Below are positions 36,917 through 49,187 of a DNA stretch of 64,000 nt, in pieces. The notes under the pieces were generated by a model. The model saw only the letters and a list, made by a program, of their open reading frames with translations, was not told the origin of the DNA and did not search any database. Position numbers and translations under genes: made by a program. The DNA lies in assembly GCA_905250025.1 (NCBI GenBank), contig CAJNOJ010000044.1, positions 248,001 to 312,000 of the forward strand. Reading direction: 5' to 3'. Every line of letters starts with the position of its first letter. Position 1 is the stretch's first letter. The DNA is from Adineta ricciae (taxonomy: Eukaryota; Rotifera; Eurotatoria; Adinetida; Adinetidae).

Positions 36917-39900
36917 TCCGCAAGGCAAATGGCACTCGCGTCTCGCCATGCCGACATGTCCTATTTTGAAAAAAGAAATCCAACTTATTGTAGTGTATCA
37001 GCCATACTTTTTATGCTAATTTTCAATGTGTACTTTCTTTCGATTGCTTTGCTTGTCTTTTCTCTCTTCGCATAATGCAAATAAACAAGGGATTACTTGA
37101 TTTTCTTTCTAGCTTAGATTTAGGAACTTTTTCTCGAGAAAATAAGTACATATATATATATATTCAATTTGACATATAGAACAAAATGAGAAGAAAGATC
37201 TCTATTCCATCGATGTCTTCCTTTTATTCAATATTAGAAAGATTAAAGGATATATTATTAAAATGGCGACTATATAATATTCTCTCGTTTTACATTCATC
37301 TTGTTAACATTGATTATATGAATATGATTTGTAGACTTAGTAATTAGCTCTTTTTCAAACCCACTCATATGTTAATACGACATTCAATGGAAAACAACAG
37401 TGTAAATGAATATCATCGACAACAAAACATAATGAGAGTCAATTATTTATAAGCATTTTACATGCGATGTATTCACATGCAATCAGAGATAGAATTAGAC
37501 TCGGATGTTGCAAAAAAGAAGAGATGTACAAACAAACGATTAGATCTCAATGTTTGTCTGCTCCTGGACGAGTTCAATGTCTAGGTTGAATTAGTTTCCG
37601 ATGCAATGAGTAGCATTTGTTGTTTGTCACGCCGTTTTACTTTGACGAGCATGATATAATTGAAAATTCAATTTATATTCTCTTGTCAACTGTGAAGCAT
37701 CTGTCGAGCAAAACAAGAAGGATCCCGTAATTTATAGGACGAGAGACTTTCTCTACTTGAGTATGTCAATAACTGACATTGAGAATCGATTTAGTTCGGC
37801 CTTGTCTTTTCTCAATATGTGAACACCTGGATTCAATATTTGGCTCTTGTTGAATTAGTTCGAATAAAAACAAAACTCTATGATTAAGTAAATACACCGG
37901 AATGTGTAGAGCGTTCGATACATTTTCTTCTTTCGTTCGGTCTACTATGTCACTTGTCAATGTAGAATAAAACTGATATGATAGAATGTACATATACATA
38001 TGTTTGAAAGACAAGAGTGAATGACTGTCGATTATTAAATAACACCTGTGTATGTAAAAAATGAATACAAGTGACGAGAAACGAGAAAAAGAACAGAAAC
38101 CTATCGAAAGAACATCTCATTTACTATTAAACGACTAAGAAGAAGAAGAGAAGGAGGAAGAGGAGAAGAAAAGGGTTCCCTTCATACTTTTCTGTCTCTT
38201 TCGTTTTTCTTTTCGTTGAGGTGTGAGCGTGTATCGTACTTCGCGATTAACATTGACAAAATATTCGCCTTCAACGCTTATTCATCTGCTATCATTATTC
38301 ATTCATTCATCGTAAGTATCAGATCCTTAAGCCTTTGAAAGTTACCCAGATAAATCTTGTCTTTTGAACACTTTCAATTGTGTTCAAAAAACGACCTCTA
38401 TATCTCTCGAAAATAAGTGTTGCATCCTGCGTTTTGTTTGCCTAACCATTCTGAACACAAGTCCGTTCAGTCGTTCTTTTTCGTCCTCTATTTGAACATA
38501 TCAGTTTGTTCATTCGTCGCGTCACTTCAGGTCATCAGCAAAAGAAAACAGAAAGAGAAAGAGAAAAAATTTACTGTCCATGTTCTTTTTTCATCCCTTT
38601 GTGTGTATCATTAAATCATCATCATCGTCGTTGTCGTCGTCGTCAATGTTTATTACTAGNTTAACATATAAACTGTATATTAGACGAAAACTGTCACAGT
38701 AGAAGACACTTTGGTTTCAATGTTATTAGTTTCATTTGTCCTTGAAGGAGAGATGAATAGATAGTTCTAGTTAATAAGAGACGTATCAAAACAAGATAAG
38801 ATAGACGTAAATAAATGAAAAATCGAGAGAAGTATAGTCGCATTTAAGATGAGTACCATGTTTGAAACTTACCACAAGTAATTAAACGAGTAAAAAATTC
38901 ATCTGTTTTCAACAATCAAAATATGACATGCCTAAGAAGCGATCAATACACTATTTCTATACGTCTTCCTTCTAACAATGAGTGTACCTATCTACTCGTT
39001 TGTATACACATCCATTAACATAATCTCACTTGGAGATAGATACAAGATGAACACGCATATATCTCTTCACAAGTCACAATCATAACCGCCATATCGAAAT
39101 CACAATCAATTTCCGATCGATTCTTCTTTTTCTCTTATGTTGCTTATTCATCTGTAGTAAAATATGACAAAAACGAAACTTCATTTTGATAGATTACTTG
39201 ACTTTCTTTTTGCATTTTTATCTACATCATTATAAATATAGGCATTATATCACAATACCCAAAAAAGATAACACGACTGAACATTTTCCATATTATATAT
39301 CATCTTGGCTCAATTGACGAAAGAAGAGAAAGATCTTACCTAATGTGAGTAATTCTCCTTAATTGAATACGTTTAAATGAGTATTACAGATGCCAATTGA
39401 CGGACATGTGTGTATGTACATACGTACGTATATATGTGTATATGAGAACGTATGTCATATAGTCATTACCATTCATGAATGATAATAAGAAGAGAACGAG
39501 CAGGAGAACGAGAGGGAGAGAAAGGATACTTTTTTCATGGCGACTAGAGTTTTTTACAGTTTATTCGAACTGAGAGGAAAAGAAGAAAAAACGCACTAGT
39601 CCTTCTCGTTTTTGCTTGTCGCACAAGTTGCCCGATGGAACGGTACCAGTCGCTGTTCATCGAACAATCAGGACGACTTGCGAATAAGAGAAATCAAACG
39701 ACCATCACTCTCACATTAGTCAGGTAATTGGAGCACAGTAATAGTATAATCAGAATTATACAACCGACATCCCAATGACCACGAAGGTCATCGATACCTA
39801 AATGCGAAAAATCAAATGACTTTGACTCTTTGTCATGTCACTGATAGTGTTGGCATACACGAAGATTTGATTAAAACAATGTCGACCAAAGAAGTAAAAG

Positions 39901-41312
39901 ATGACTCTCATGTTATTAAACGAATTGCATAACAACGACAAAGACAATGAAAAAGAAGGAATGCAAATATCGGAAATTGAATCAAATTTGCTAGATAAGG
40001 AACGACGGACACAGAGAGAGAGAAAGAAGAAAAGTTTCTTTTCCTTTATCACATACGAGTGTATGAATAATTCCAATTGATAAGTATATTTATCTTCTTT
40101 TCGTTGAGAGCATAGAGTGATTACATTGAACTATTGATTTTTTCTCTCTCATCGTATGTAATCAAACAAAGTCTTATTGAATATTCTGTCAAAGGTATGT
40201 TCAACATAACATATGCTGTGAACTACTCAGAGACAAAAGAAAAATGTTCTAATTAGAGATGTTGTATACATGCAAGAACAATGTCCATTACAGTCAAGCA
40301 GATTGTCTGTACGGCTGACGCCTTTTCTTCTTTGATAGTTGAATAATCGATTAGAACCATTCTGTCTTTCTTCAGCTCTCCTTCCTACTTAACAATCACA
40401 TTCAATTAGATTGTTTTACATGCTCGAACATCTTACTAAAGTAAATTATTATTATTATCATTGTCTAGTATAAAAAGAATTGCATATAAGAACAAGAAAG
40501 ATGTAAGGCAGTCTGTGTTGATTGCTTGTGATAAAGTGAATCGAACATATAAATAATGTCGATTGAATCGAAGTGAATGAAGCCATAGGAACAATTGCTT
40601 GATGATAATCATCATCTCTATGAAAATAAATACAAGTAGAGTACGTACATACATTCTTCGATGAGATGAAAGTGCCCACAGAACATTGCCATCGTCATTA
40701 GGATAATTGATCGGAGATTTCTTTTATGTTAATGATATTCAATCGGGTACAATAAAACGTACCGTTGTTGAAATAGTTTTGTCCAAAGACTACACATTCG
40801 CATACGTGTCGAGACTCGAATTGAAACCTTCGATTGAGATTCGAGTTGTATTTACATATTTATAATATCAATAGTATTATTGATTTGGAAGGTTATGGGT
40901 TTATTCTCGGTTTTAAAACTGTTTGATAATCGAAAGCTTTGACATACATAAAAATAAATACGACTCAGACGTTATTTGATATTTTCATAGAAGATTTGAC
41001 GAAATTAATTGATATTCATATTGAGCATTGTTTTAGCATGATGTAATCCTGTCAATGTGTCGGTTATTTGGTTAATGGAAAATGAATTTTGACTTTGATA
41101 CAATAAACATGAAAAGAATTTTACTATATACATTCTATGCTGAGTTGAGGGTGAACTGATTGGTCCACTTTCCGTTCGTTCAAGATTGTTACCAGTGGAG
41201 AAAATATACAAATCTTGGTGAAAACAATTGCTGAATCTTCTTCTTTCTCAAATGTTATAGGACCTTATTTCAAGCGCATACTTTGTTGCATATGAGTCTA
41301 TCGGATGTAAAG
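36917..41312. other. Gene-poor stretch, 4.4 kb
   Basis: The longest gap in the window. AT-rich, with CAT/CGT triplets at 38616-38644, a single N at 38660, TA-alternating DNA near 37150 and 39417-39445, and a purine-rich tract at 38130-38175. Frames here are short and carry no domain. No RNA gene could be supported. Confidence 0.55.
38616..38644. repeat. CAT/CGT trinucleotide run beside an N
   Basis: About nine catcat and cgtcgt triplets, 16 bases before the ambiguous base at 38660. The N may reflect assembly doubt near the repeat. Confidence 0.85.
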
Positions 41313-41319
41313 CTACAAT

Positions 41320-42019
41320 AGTGAGACCCTTCGCTCATGAGTTGCTTGCTGGTATTCTGGAAGTAACCACTTTCGAAGAAATTTCGTTCGGTGTTGGTCG
41401 CTTTCGTCGACACCAGTAGAGTTTTTCTGCAAATCAAATAATATATAAAGGCATGAAACTGATATTAACTGTATAGGCATCTTTCGATGTCTTTTCCATG
41501 CTATTGGTTGATGTAACCTTTTCTTTTGCCATATAACTCGTAAAATGAGAAGAGCACTAAAGATGACAATGATCGAGGTAGGTATAACTTGTTGAACAAT
41601 CAAATCCCATGATCCAAGGATGATTCGATTGAATAAACATGGAATGTAGATTTCTCTGTCGACGAATGAATCGAATGAATTTTTTGCACAGATTGGAATT
41701 AAATAAATAAAATTATAAAATATCAAACAGTACGAAGTTATTGCGATGATTGCAGTGTAATGTACAAATAAACGTTTTTGTTTGGTTACGACCCATTTAT
41801 CATGGAATATCGGTCAGTTCATAGATGAGATCAATGACGAAGAGAACAATGATAATATGATTATGAACAGATTTGTGTATTGCTTTATCAAGAAGAAGGA
41901 AGCAAAGAGTGATTAAAGTGCATACGACGGACAGAGTATCAAGAACTAAATAAGACCAAAATTGAAATAATGATGAGATTGAATAACTTGATGATGTGTT
42001 TAACGAAGAATTATTTCAT
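41320..42019 (-). pseudogene. Pseudogene of a rhodopsin-like 7TM receptor (family expanded in bdelloids)
   Basis: The minus strand encodes recognisable receptor pieces in broken order. Near 42000-41810 lie the N-terminus and helices 1-2 start (SISSLFQFWSYLVLDTLSVV, IHKSVHNHIIIVLFVIDLIY). Then, at about 41805, the frame shifts by one and jumps to HDKWVVTKQKRLFVHY, a segment that normally follows helix 3. Helices 4-5 and the start of 6 follow (GSWDLIVQQVIPTSIIVIFS, VIWQKKRLHQ, RKMPIQLISVSCLYILF). The end of helix 6, helix 7 and the usual tail are absent. The candidate ATG at 42017-42019 is one base out of frame with the body and meets TAA after two codons. The internal gap has no splice sites, so this is a deletion and not an intron. 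Confidence 0.8.
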
Positions 42020-42646
42020 ACTGAAAGAAATGATTTGTGTGTATTGAATAGGTTGGTTGGATTTGTTTAAATACTATTTCAACACGCTGTTTTGTATGAT
42101 CTTAGTACTATTATTAGACCGATTTATAGTTTTCAATGAGCTTCGTATGTTAGATTCATTTGTTAGATTCTCTCAGCTTCGAAGCCAATAGGAAATTTTT
42201 ATTTGAATCTTTAACAAACATAACAACAGCAAACGTTCTATTGTACTTGGAAAGTGCATATCACACCAGGAACATTTCCTTATAAAGAATCATGTAAATG
42301 ATGATTTTTTAGATATATTATTAGCAGATTCTTAACCTCGTACTCAGTGAAAGTAAAAGCAGTTAAACATATCTGAACCATCTCACTGATGACTTTGTTC
42401 TTGGTATGTACGATGAGATATGAACAGACCATTGAACAATCGCTACTGCCCTCTAGAGAGGGTGACTACAGTTCGTTCATTGCTGCTGTTGTTCTCCTCT
42501 TTCTTTTATTTATTTTGAACTTCTTTCTGTTCTGTCAATCAAGATCAAAAATTCGTTCATGTGCTGATAGTGATAAACGCTCATAATGAATCTTAGTTCA
42601 TATTTTTCGTTATTTGTATTTAGATAAGCAAATAAGAAGAAAAAGA
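42020..42646. other. Intergenic region with one small membrane-type frame
   Basis: A 59-codon plus-strand frame at 42407-42586 begins MRYEQTIEQ and has one hydrophobic helix (FIAAVVLLFLLFILNFFLF), then a basic end. It lies just upstream of the claudin-like gene. It could be chance, an upstream frame or a micropeptide. Confidence 0.3.
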
Positions 42647-43502
42647 ATGAAGCGTGGTTTTATCATAGCCATCATTTGGGAAGTTCTCTCATTTGCAGCA
42701 TTTGTTCTAAACTTAACTGCAAATAGTAGTGACCGTTGGTGGGTCAATGCAAAAGATGGTGGCGAAAAAACATTCATCAGAGCTGGTCTTTGGCAAGTTT
42801 GTTTCAATATGTATCGTCATCGTTTTGATTACTATGGGAAAATCTATCATGGATGTTGGTGGTGAGTAATCGAATGCAAAATGTTTTGTATTATTTTACG
42901 AAAGAAATGTTTCCAGGCTATTCTCACCTGAAATTCGTCTTCTACGTTCATGGATTACGAATAATTGGCTCCGTTGGGTGCAAACATTATCCACACTTTC
43001 TTTAATCACATCATTTTTCGCGGTTATTGCTTCCTTGCTCGTTCTACGTAATAGCGAAGCTTTTAAGTCATCCCGACAAGTGCTCACTGCTGCAATCTTA
43101 CATGGTCTCGCAGGTGTCTTAATGTTAGCAACAGTCATTCTCTTCGGTGTCGATGGCAAACGACGTGACTGGATGATGAATTGGCAATTCAACTGGTTTG
43201 GCTGGAGCTTTCAAATTGCAATTGTCAGTTGCATTCTCCATCTGCTCACTGCAATGATGGCGGGTTATCAAGGTTCAAATAAGTAAGAGTAGAAGAATTT
43301 CATTTTCAAAAAAAAAAGAAAAATGACTTGTTTTCATAGATTTTTACACGACATGTACGACTACGAACGTGCTCATGAAGAATTAGAACATCGTTCAACA
43401 CTGAAATATCCTCCATTACCACCGTATCACAGTCGTGCTTCATCCGAACGTGGACTATCGTCAAATGCTGGTAGTAAAACTCATCTTCATCAATATGCCT
43501 AA
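42647..43502 (+). CDS. Claudin/PMP22-superfamily tetraspan membrane protein
   Basis: Exons 42647-42861, 42917-43282 and 43340-43502 give 247 aa. There are four membrane helices (FIIAIIWEVLSFAAFVLNL; LSLITSFFAVIASLLVL; AAILHGLAGVLMLATVILFG; FQIAIVSCILHLLTAMMAG). The first outer loop carries the superfamily signature: RWW, then GLWQVC, then a second Cys in GCWW. The cytoplasmic tail is about 55 aa and ends HLHQYA, which is not a typical PDZ ligand. It likely sits in cell junctions or the plasma membrane. Claudin, clc-like and PMP22/EMP members cannot be told apart here. An acceptor-like TAG lies 23 bases before the ATG. Confidence 0.75.
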
Positions 43503-45120
43503 ATGTCAAGCCTAATAAATACGAAGAATCTCTTGAATTTTCTGTACAGATCTGTTTTCTAGACATTCCAAGTGTTTTTACTTCGAAGTTTTTTCATCTT
43601 TTTCTTTTCTAAACACTTTATTTACTCATTTTGATTACTTTATTGTCTGATCTGTTCAATTAGATATTGTTTAAATCATTTTCACTTTTTCGTATTCAAT
43701 ACACAATTAATCGAATAAAATAGTTGATGCTCATCTTAATGATAGAACGCGATTGTATTAGCAAAGCTGTCGTGACTGAAATTACGAAGAATAAGATTAC
43801 TTGTGTTTCGTCTTACCATAAATATTGATGAAAGCAATGAAAAGATTCGCCGTTGAATTGCACTCATGAACGAGACGGAGAGAAGAACGGACTTGAAAAG
43901 CTTGTTTTCGTCAGTTCCGTAGTATGCTAAAAGAAACCACTCAGTCTTATTGATTTATTCATCTTTTCCATCGAAAATATTTGATTAGAATATTGACGAT
44001 AACTGTGGAATGTTGATTTATTTTTAGATTGGAAACGACGTGAATGACTTTCATGTTTTTTGCTAGCAAACACCTGTTATTCTGTAAATCATGATTCGTC
44101 GCGCTTAGCTGACAGTCTGGAAGGAATTTAATCGAGTTTTCCTGCTAATAATTATTGTAAGTTGTGCTGAAAAAATTAAAGACAAAAAAAAAGCATTATC
44201 ATTAAAATAGTACCTAAGAAAACATGACATATTTAATACCTTCTCAGACACCTTTTCAACTGAAAGCATCTTGAAAAAGATGTCGCATAAATAAATAATA
44301 TTGAAAATTAATCAAAAGGTGATAATAGGAAGTTGAAGCCTGGAAATTCAGAGTTCATCGTTCATTTCTTTCCAGGGTTGTCAAATTTCAAGTGGAAAGG
44401 AAAACAAGCTCGTTGCTTTGAAAGAAAATCTCTCGAGAGTCTCTTTTCTCTATTTTCAATCCATGTTTCAATGAATACCAATGTAAGGAAAAGGAAAAGA
44501 TTGTTCCAACTACATAGAAATCCTTTCAAGTAGCATGTTCTACAATTTCCTTGTTTATTTCATATTCTACCGAGTTTCCAATCGGTAGTTTTCTGTCTCT
44601 CCGTTTTTTCTTCTTCCATTCATCCGAACTATTTCTATCTTGACGCTCGTTCGTCCTCGAATAGTAGTAAAAAGAATCATTTTCATATGGCGCACAGTCA
44701 ACAGCATTCTGCTTGTTGGTTTTGTTTCCTCTTATTCATTCTTACATGTTATTATTATTCTGCTACTTGCTTATAATACTTTACACAACAATTACCTGAC
44801 TCTCTCTCGAGGGGTGTATATAAATCTCGTCAAAGGAAGCAACATGGAATTCTACTCTCTAGTTAAGACGAACTATTGTCTCGAAAAGTTGATAGCAATT
44901 GTTGGATAACATTCTTTCATTCGATGTGCCTGACAGGCCTAATTTAAATGGTGACACATAAAAGACATTCATCCTTTCACGAACGAGTTCCTTCTGCTCA
45001 TGTTTTTTTTCAGTCAATCTTTTTCCTTCTTCTTCTGTTTTTAACCATATACGAGTAAACGTCGTCTGAGTTAGTTTTCCGCATGCTTCAACATATATTC
45101 TTCTTTGTAGAATTACTTCA
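43503..45120. other. Intergenic region, 1.6 kb
   Basis: AT-rich. Short plus-strand frames at 44333-44533 and 44640-44909 are not supported by domains or splice structure. It ends in a pyrimidine tract and TAG (45108-45110), 10 bases before the next ATG. Confidence 0.55.
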
Positions 45121-46365
45121 ATGACGAATATAGATGAGGAAAATAAGTCAAAAACCGGCGTTTTGGAGCAAATTTATGTGTAAGAGAACACTTTTAATAT
45201 CTTTCCTGTCGTTGTCAATCAATATTGGTTGTTTCTACTTAGACATGATGTTTATAATCGACTTGGCTCGACGATCTTAACGCAAGATACGGTAGTATGG
45301 CCGAAAGTTCGGAAATTCCTCAATCGAATCGGCTCACAGTATCAACATGCCTTAGTTGCTGATGTTGGTATGTTGAAATGCATCGATTAGTAGTTCCGAC
45401 AGATCTTTCATTACGTTTTTCATCGAAGGTTGTGGCAATGGCAAATATGTTAAACTTAAACCTGATCTGTTTGCGATTGGCTGTGATCGTAGTGATCAAA
45501 TATGTGAAATAGCCCGAGAGAAATATACTCAGATACCAATTATAATTGCGGACAACCTTTATCTACCATATCGAGATAATTTATTTGATGCAGTCCTTTC
45601 TATTGGTGTTATTCACCATTTAACGACACACAAACGACGTGTACAAGCTATTCAAGGTTTCTTTCAAATAAACTTTTTTTTTCTGTGTAAAGATTTCTGC
45701 GTTTAGAATGTCTGCGAATTTTGAATCCAAATGGGGGTCAATTATTAATCTACACTTGGGCAATGGAACAAAAACATCGAATAGTAAGTCATTTGACAAG
45801 AAAGAAAAGTACATTTAAGAGCAATTTTTCTTATTTCCCTTTAGTTTTCTAGTCAAGATGTTCTCATTCCATGTATTAATCATCAAGCACGTTCAGGTAT
45901 ATTTACCCTACCTGACATATTTTTCATAATTGTCGCATGCTTTTATCAGATATCAATCCAGATAAAAATTCTCGGCCGACAAGCCCTTACTCAATGGATG
46001 AGAATTTCATGTCTCCAGTAGAACATGGCTCACCAGGACGAACAACACCATCCATTCTGGCGTCTGTTCAAAATCTATTCCAACGAATTGTTCGACCATC
46101 ATCATCAACTCCGTCCACACCGAAGTTATCTCATCAAGATCTTTCAGCATTTCGCATACGTCCATTTCCCATGAGTTCATGTTGCAATGAACCAGTGAAT
46201 ACTAATCCGTATAATAAACGTTTCTATCATGTATTCAAATATGGCGAATTAGAAATGCTTATCGAAGAAGCAGCAAAAGCGATCGTCGGGTCGAAAATAG
46301 TCAAATCATACTACGATCATGGCAACTGGTGTGCTATTGTACAAAAAGATTTGGATATCAGTTGA
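45121..46365 (+). CDS. TRMT9B: tRNA wobble-uridine methyltransferase, TRM9/TRMT9B (ALKBH8-MTase) type
   Basis: SAM-dependent methyltransferase. In yeast Trm9 and ALKBH8 this domain, with a TRMT112-type partner, methylates carboxymethyl-uridine-34 of tRNAs. Exons 45121-45179, 45243-45367, 45429-45656, 45707-45783, 45845-45896 and 45950-46365 give 318 aa. Key parts are HDVYNRL, WPKVRKFL, the SAM-binding ADVGCGNGKY, GCDRSDQICEIA, the acidic IIADNLYLPYRDNLFDAVLS, IGVIHHLTT and LIYTWAMEQKHR. The C-terminal RFYHVFKYGELE and DHGNWCAIVQK match TRMT9B. No RRM or AlkB domain is present, so it is not a full ALKBH8. A Ser/Pro-rich insert (about residues 185-250) separates the two conserved parts, as in TRMT9B. 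Confidence 0.9.
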
Positions 46366-46906
46366 ATGTAATAAACTACTTTTTTTAAAACATAATTCAG
46401 GAAAATAGAACGTGGAAAGAAAAAACAATTAAATGTTTCCAGTGTTGGATTCTTTTGTGTTGCTGTAACCTTCATTTTCAAGTCTTATTCATCAAGACGA
46501 CACGTACATACATAGCTCTCAGATGAAAAAATGATTATTGCATTAGTCGAATGTGTGCATGTAATCATATTTATGTTGAAATATCATGTTTTTTATGATT
46601 CTACTGGTTGACTGGTGTTCTCGAAAGGAAATACAAAAGTATTGATCCATATAGTTATTTGCAATTCACATAACGAAGTTGTTGTCTGTTTATCGTTGAA
46701 GGAAATGAGTTTTACATAGGAATACGTTCTATAATTAGTTGCCCTATCGTCTGAACTCTCAAAATGCATTTTCCTTTCGTATCTGTTGGAAAGTCATTGG
46801 GAAAATATTCATTCTATTGATTTATTTATGCAAACAATACGATGTACAAGAAAATTTTATACAAGTCGATATATATATTGGCTTTCGCTATGATAAAATA
46901 GTTCGA
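46366..46906. other. Gap between convergent genes
   Basis: 541 bases of facing 3' flanks. No gene seen. Confidence 0.6.
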
Positions 46907-49187
46907 TTAATTTTGTTCGAGTAATAATTTCTCTAATGAATGTTTTAATTTGTGTAACGATACATTTCCTTGCATTTTTTCGACATTTTCAATCTGATGA
47001 CCTTCGAGCATTTTGATCCATGGTCGAACGTGTTTTTCAACTTGATCGTAAAGACTTGCAATAGAACCATTGATTGGTTTCATTCGATCAAGAAGAATCT
47101 GCAGATCATTACACCTAAAAACATACGAAAATCTTCAAATTTGCAAAAGTTAAACGAGAAAGTCTTACAATCCATTATGTTGAGGTTGACAGCAGTAAGA
47201 AGATTTCAATGGACAATCGCGAAATAGCCGTTCATCAAGTTCCCATTCGATATCTAAGCGTATTTGTGAAGTTGACCAATCGATCGTAAGTCTAAAAATA
47301 TTTCCAATCATATTTCCTCAGAAAAGAAGTCAGCAATTGGACATACTTATTATCAATTAGTTTACATGGTAATGTTTCAAGACAAACAATCAATGTACGT
47401 GATAAGTTATTTGCAATAAGTGAATATTCAATTAATTTTCGAACAAATTCAACAAGGTATGTCATAGATATTGTACTTGTCAACGGACGATTCCAATAAG
47501 TATTGATTTCATTTTTAAGTAATTCGTACGCCAATTGTTGACTTGGATTTAAATTTTCTATTATGAGAAGAGAGTTTGAAAGATATACACGATGTTTTAT
47601 GGTAATTTACCTTCAGTAGAATAAGTAATTTTACATTCGATTGTATCATCATTGGCGTCGGATATATTCGACCAAGTTACAACGCGGCCGATTGCTTTTC
47701 CGTCGAGTTGAATATGAATTAGATTTTCAAATAAACCAAGTTCTAGCTGGTTCGTCGATCGTTTTATTATTTTACATTCGCATCGACTGAAAAGCGGTTT
47801 CTATATCATTTCGTTATCAAAGATCGATTTCTTACTCCAAACGGTGCTGATAGGCAGCATCGTGTAGCGATTGTATGAATAATCGCATATTATGAGCTTC
47901 TTTCGCATCATGTTGGGCCATGTCATGAACCTGTTGCGTATCTCTATGAAAAAAAGATTTATTTTACTTGTCGCGAATCATCGATTACTTACTGTATCAG
48001 ACGAGTTATGATCTGATGGTACTTTTCATTTACTATAGAACGAGAAACACGATTAGAAGTAGAAAATAATCGTAAGTTGAGTTTTACCTAAGGTCAAATG
48101 ATTGACTTTGTTTCGTTGTCGAGTCAGTTCTTGATCGATCTTCGTCATCATGGTCGTTGTGCCAAGATCTTTTTGCACTAATGACTGGACATTGCTAACA
48201 GCTGACATGTAACATTCATCGCGTACTGCTGATAAAAGATTATCGACTTTGCTTAACACACGTTCCATAATCAGAGAAAATGTTATTTTATCCAACGAGT
48301 GTTTCTAAAATATTAGAAAAGAGAAGTGTTAAACATAATTCATAAAGATGTTACTTTAATCGATTCAGCAAGTAATTGAGCAGGCGGTATTCGACTATTC
48401 TGTTGTCGTATTTTATCAATGGTGGATTGTGATCTATGCAGAGAAATAGGACGTAAGTCGAAAAGAAAGATAATCGAGTTCATCTACTTTTTTTTATGTT
48501 GTTGGAGAACTCTTGCAAATGCTTGCAGTTGTACAAATTCAAGCGTACGAAGTTGATCCATAACGATACGACGTTCCTAAATAAAAGCACATTGATTATT
48601 TCATTGTCAATCTCGCGGCGTACCTGAGACATCGAATTATGTGCATCTTCGGATAATGAATCGATTTTATCTGTGATGACAATATTGCCTGAGAAGTATT
48701 TGTGTTCACTTGGTACAAGTTTAGCCAAGATAACCGAAAGATTATCGTTGAAGGCCGTTGTCGTTGGCTTCGATTTCTGAATGAAAAACAAAAGAAAATA
48801 TAAGCATAGAATGGCCATCATTAATGTTTACCATTTGATTGAATAGGTCAATCATCTCACAATCCACCGTTTTCAAAATAATTGATTCTAAACAAAACAG
48901 TATACTTTTCCATGGAAATATCTCGTGTATAGAAAAGTACCGAGTTTCGATTGAATATCGATGTTGATCGGCGAAGGTGTATTCACAATCGTCGGAGTTA
49001 ATGGAAGAAAGCCTTGTTTTGCTTGTAAACGTTGACATCTCTTTGGTATAGTCGAGGATATCTTATTCATTGTTATCGTTTGTTTGACATCGCTCTCCGT
49101 CGGGATTTTGGGAAATACAGGACGGATTTGATGAGCATGAATACTTTGAGTATTAATATTCAACGAGAAAGAGATCATGGACGACAT
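46907..49187 (-). CDS. Coiled-coil protein with RWD-like end, possible KNL1-type kinetochore protein
   Basis: Twelve exons: 49187-48941, 48887-48832, 48776-48624, 48576-48488, 48433-48355, 48304-48088, 48032-47993, 47943-47836, 47786-47611, 47557-47347, 47291-47169, 47114-46907 (568 aa). Residues 1-85 are disordered (SMISFSLN, PLTPTIVNTPSP). Residues about 90-340 are helical or coiled coil (RRIVMDQLRTLEFVQLQAFA; QELTRQRNKVNHL). The last about 220 residues look like the RWD pair of KNL1. A strand-rich CKIIKRSTNQLELGLFENLI aligns by eye with human WTITEWNEQQANFSFLYDSI. Then come a long helix with a central Trp (LLKNEINTYWNRPL), strands (LTIDWSTSQIRLDIEWEL) and C-terminal helices. No MELT repeats and no clear RVSF or SILK motif are seen. 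KNL1 is a best guess; other RWD kinetochore proteins remain possible. Confidence 0.5.
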
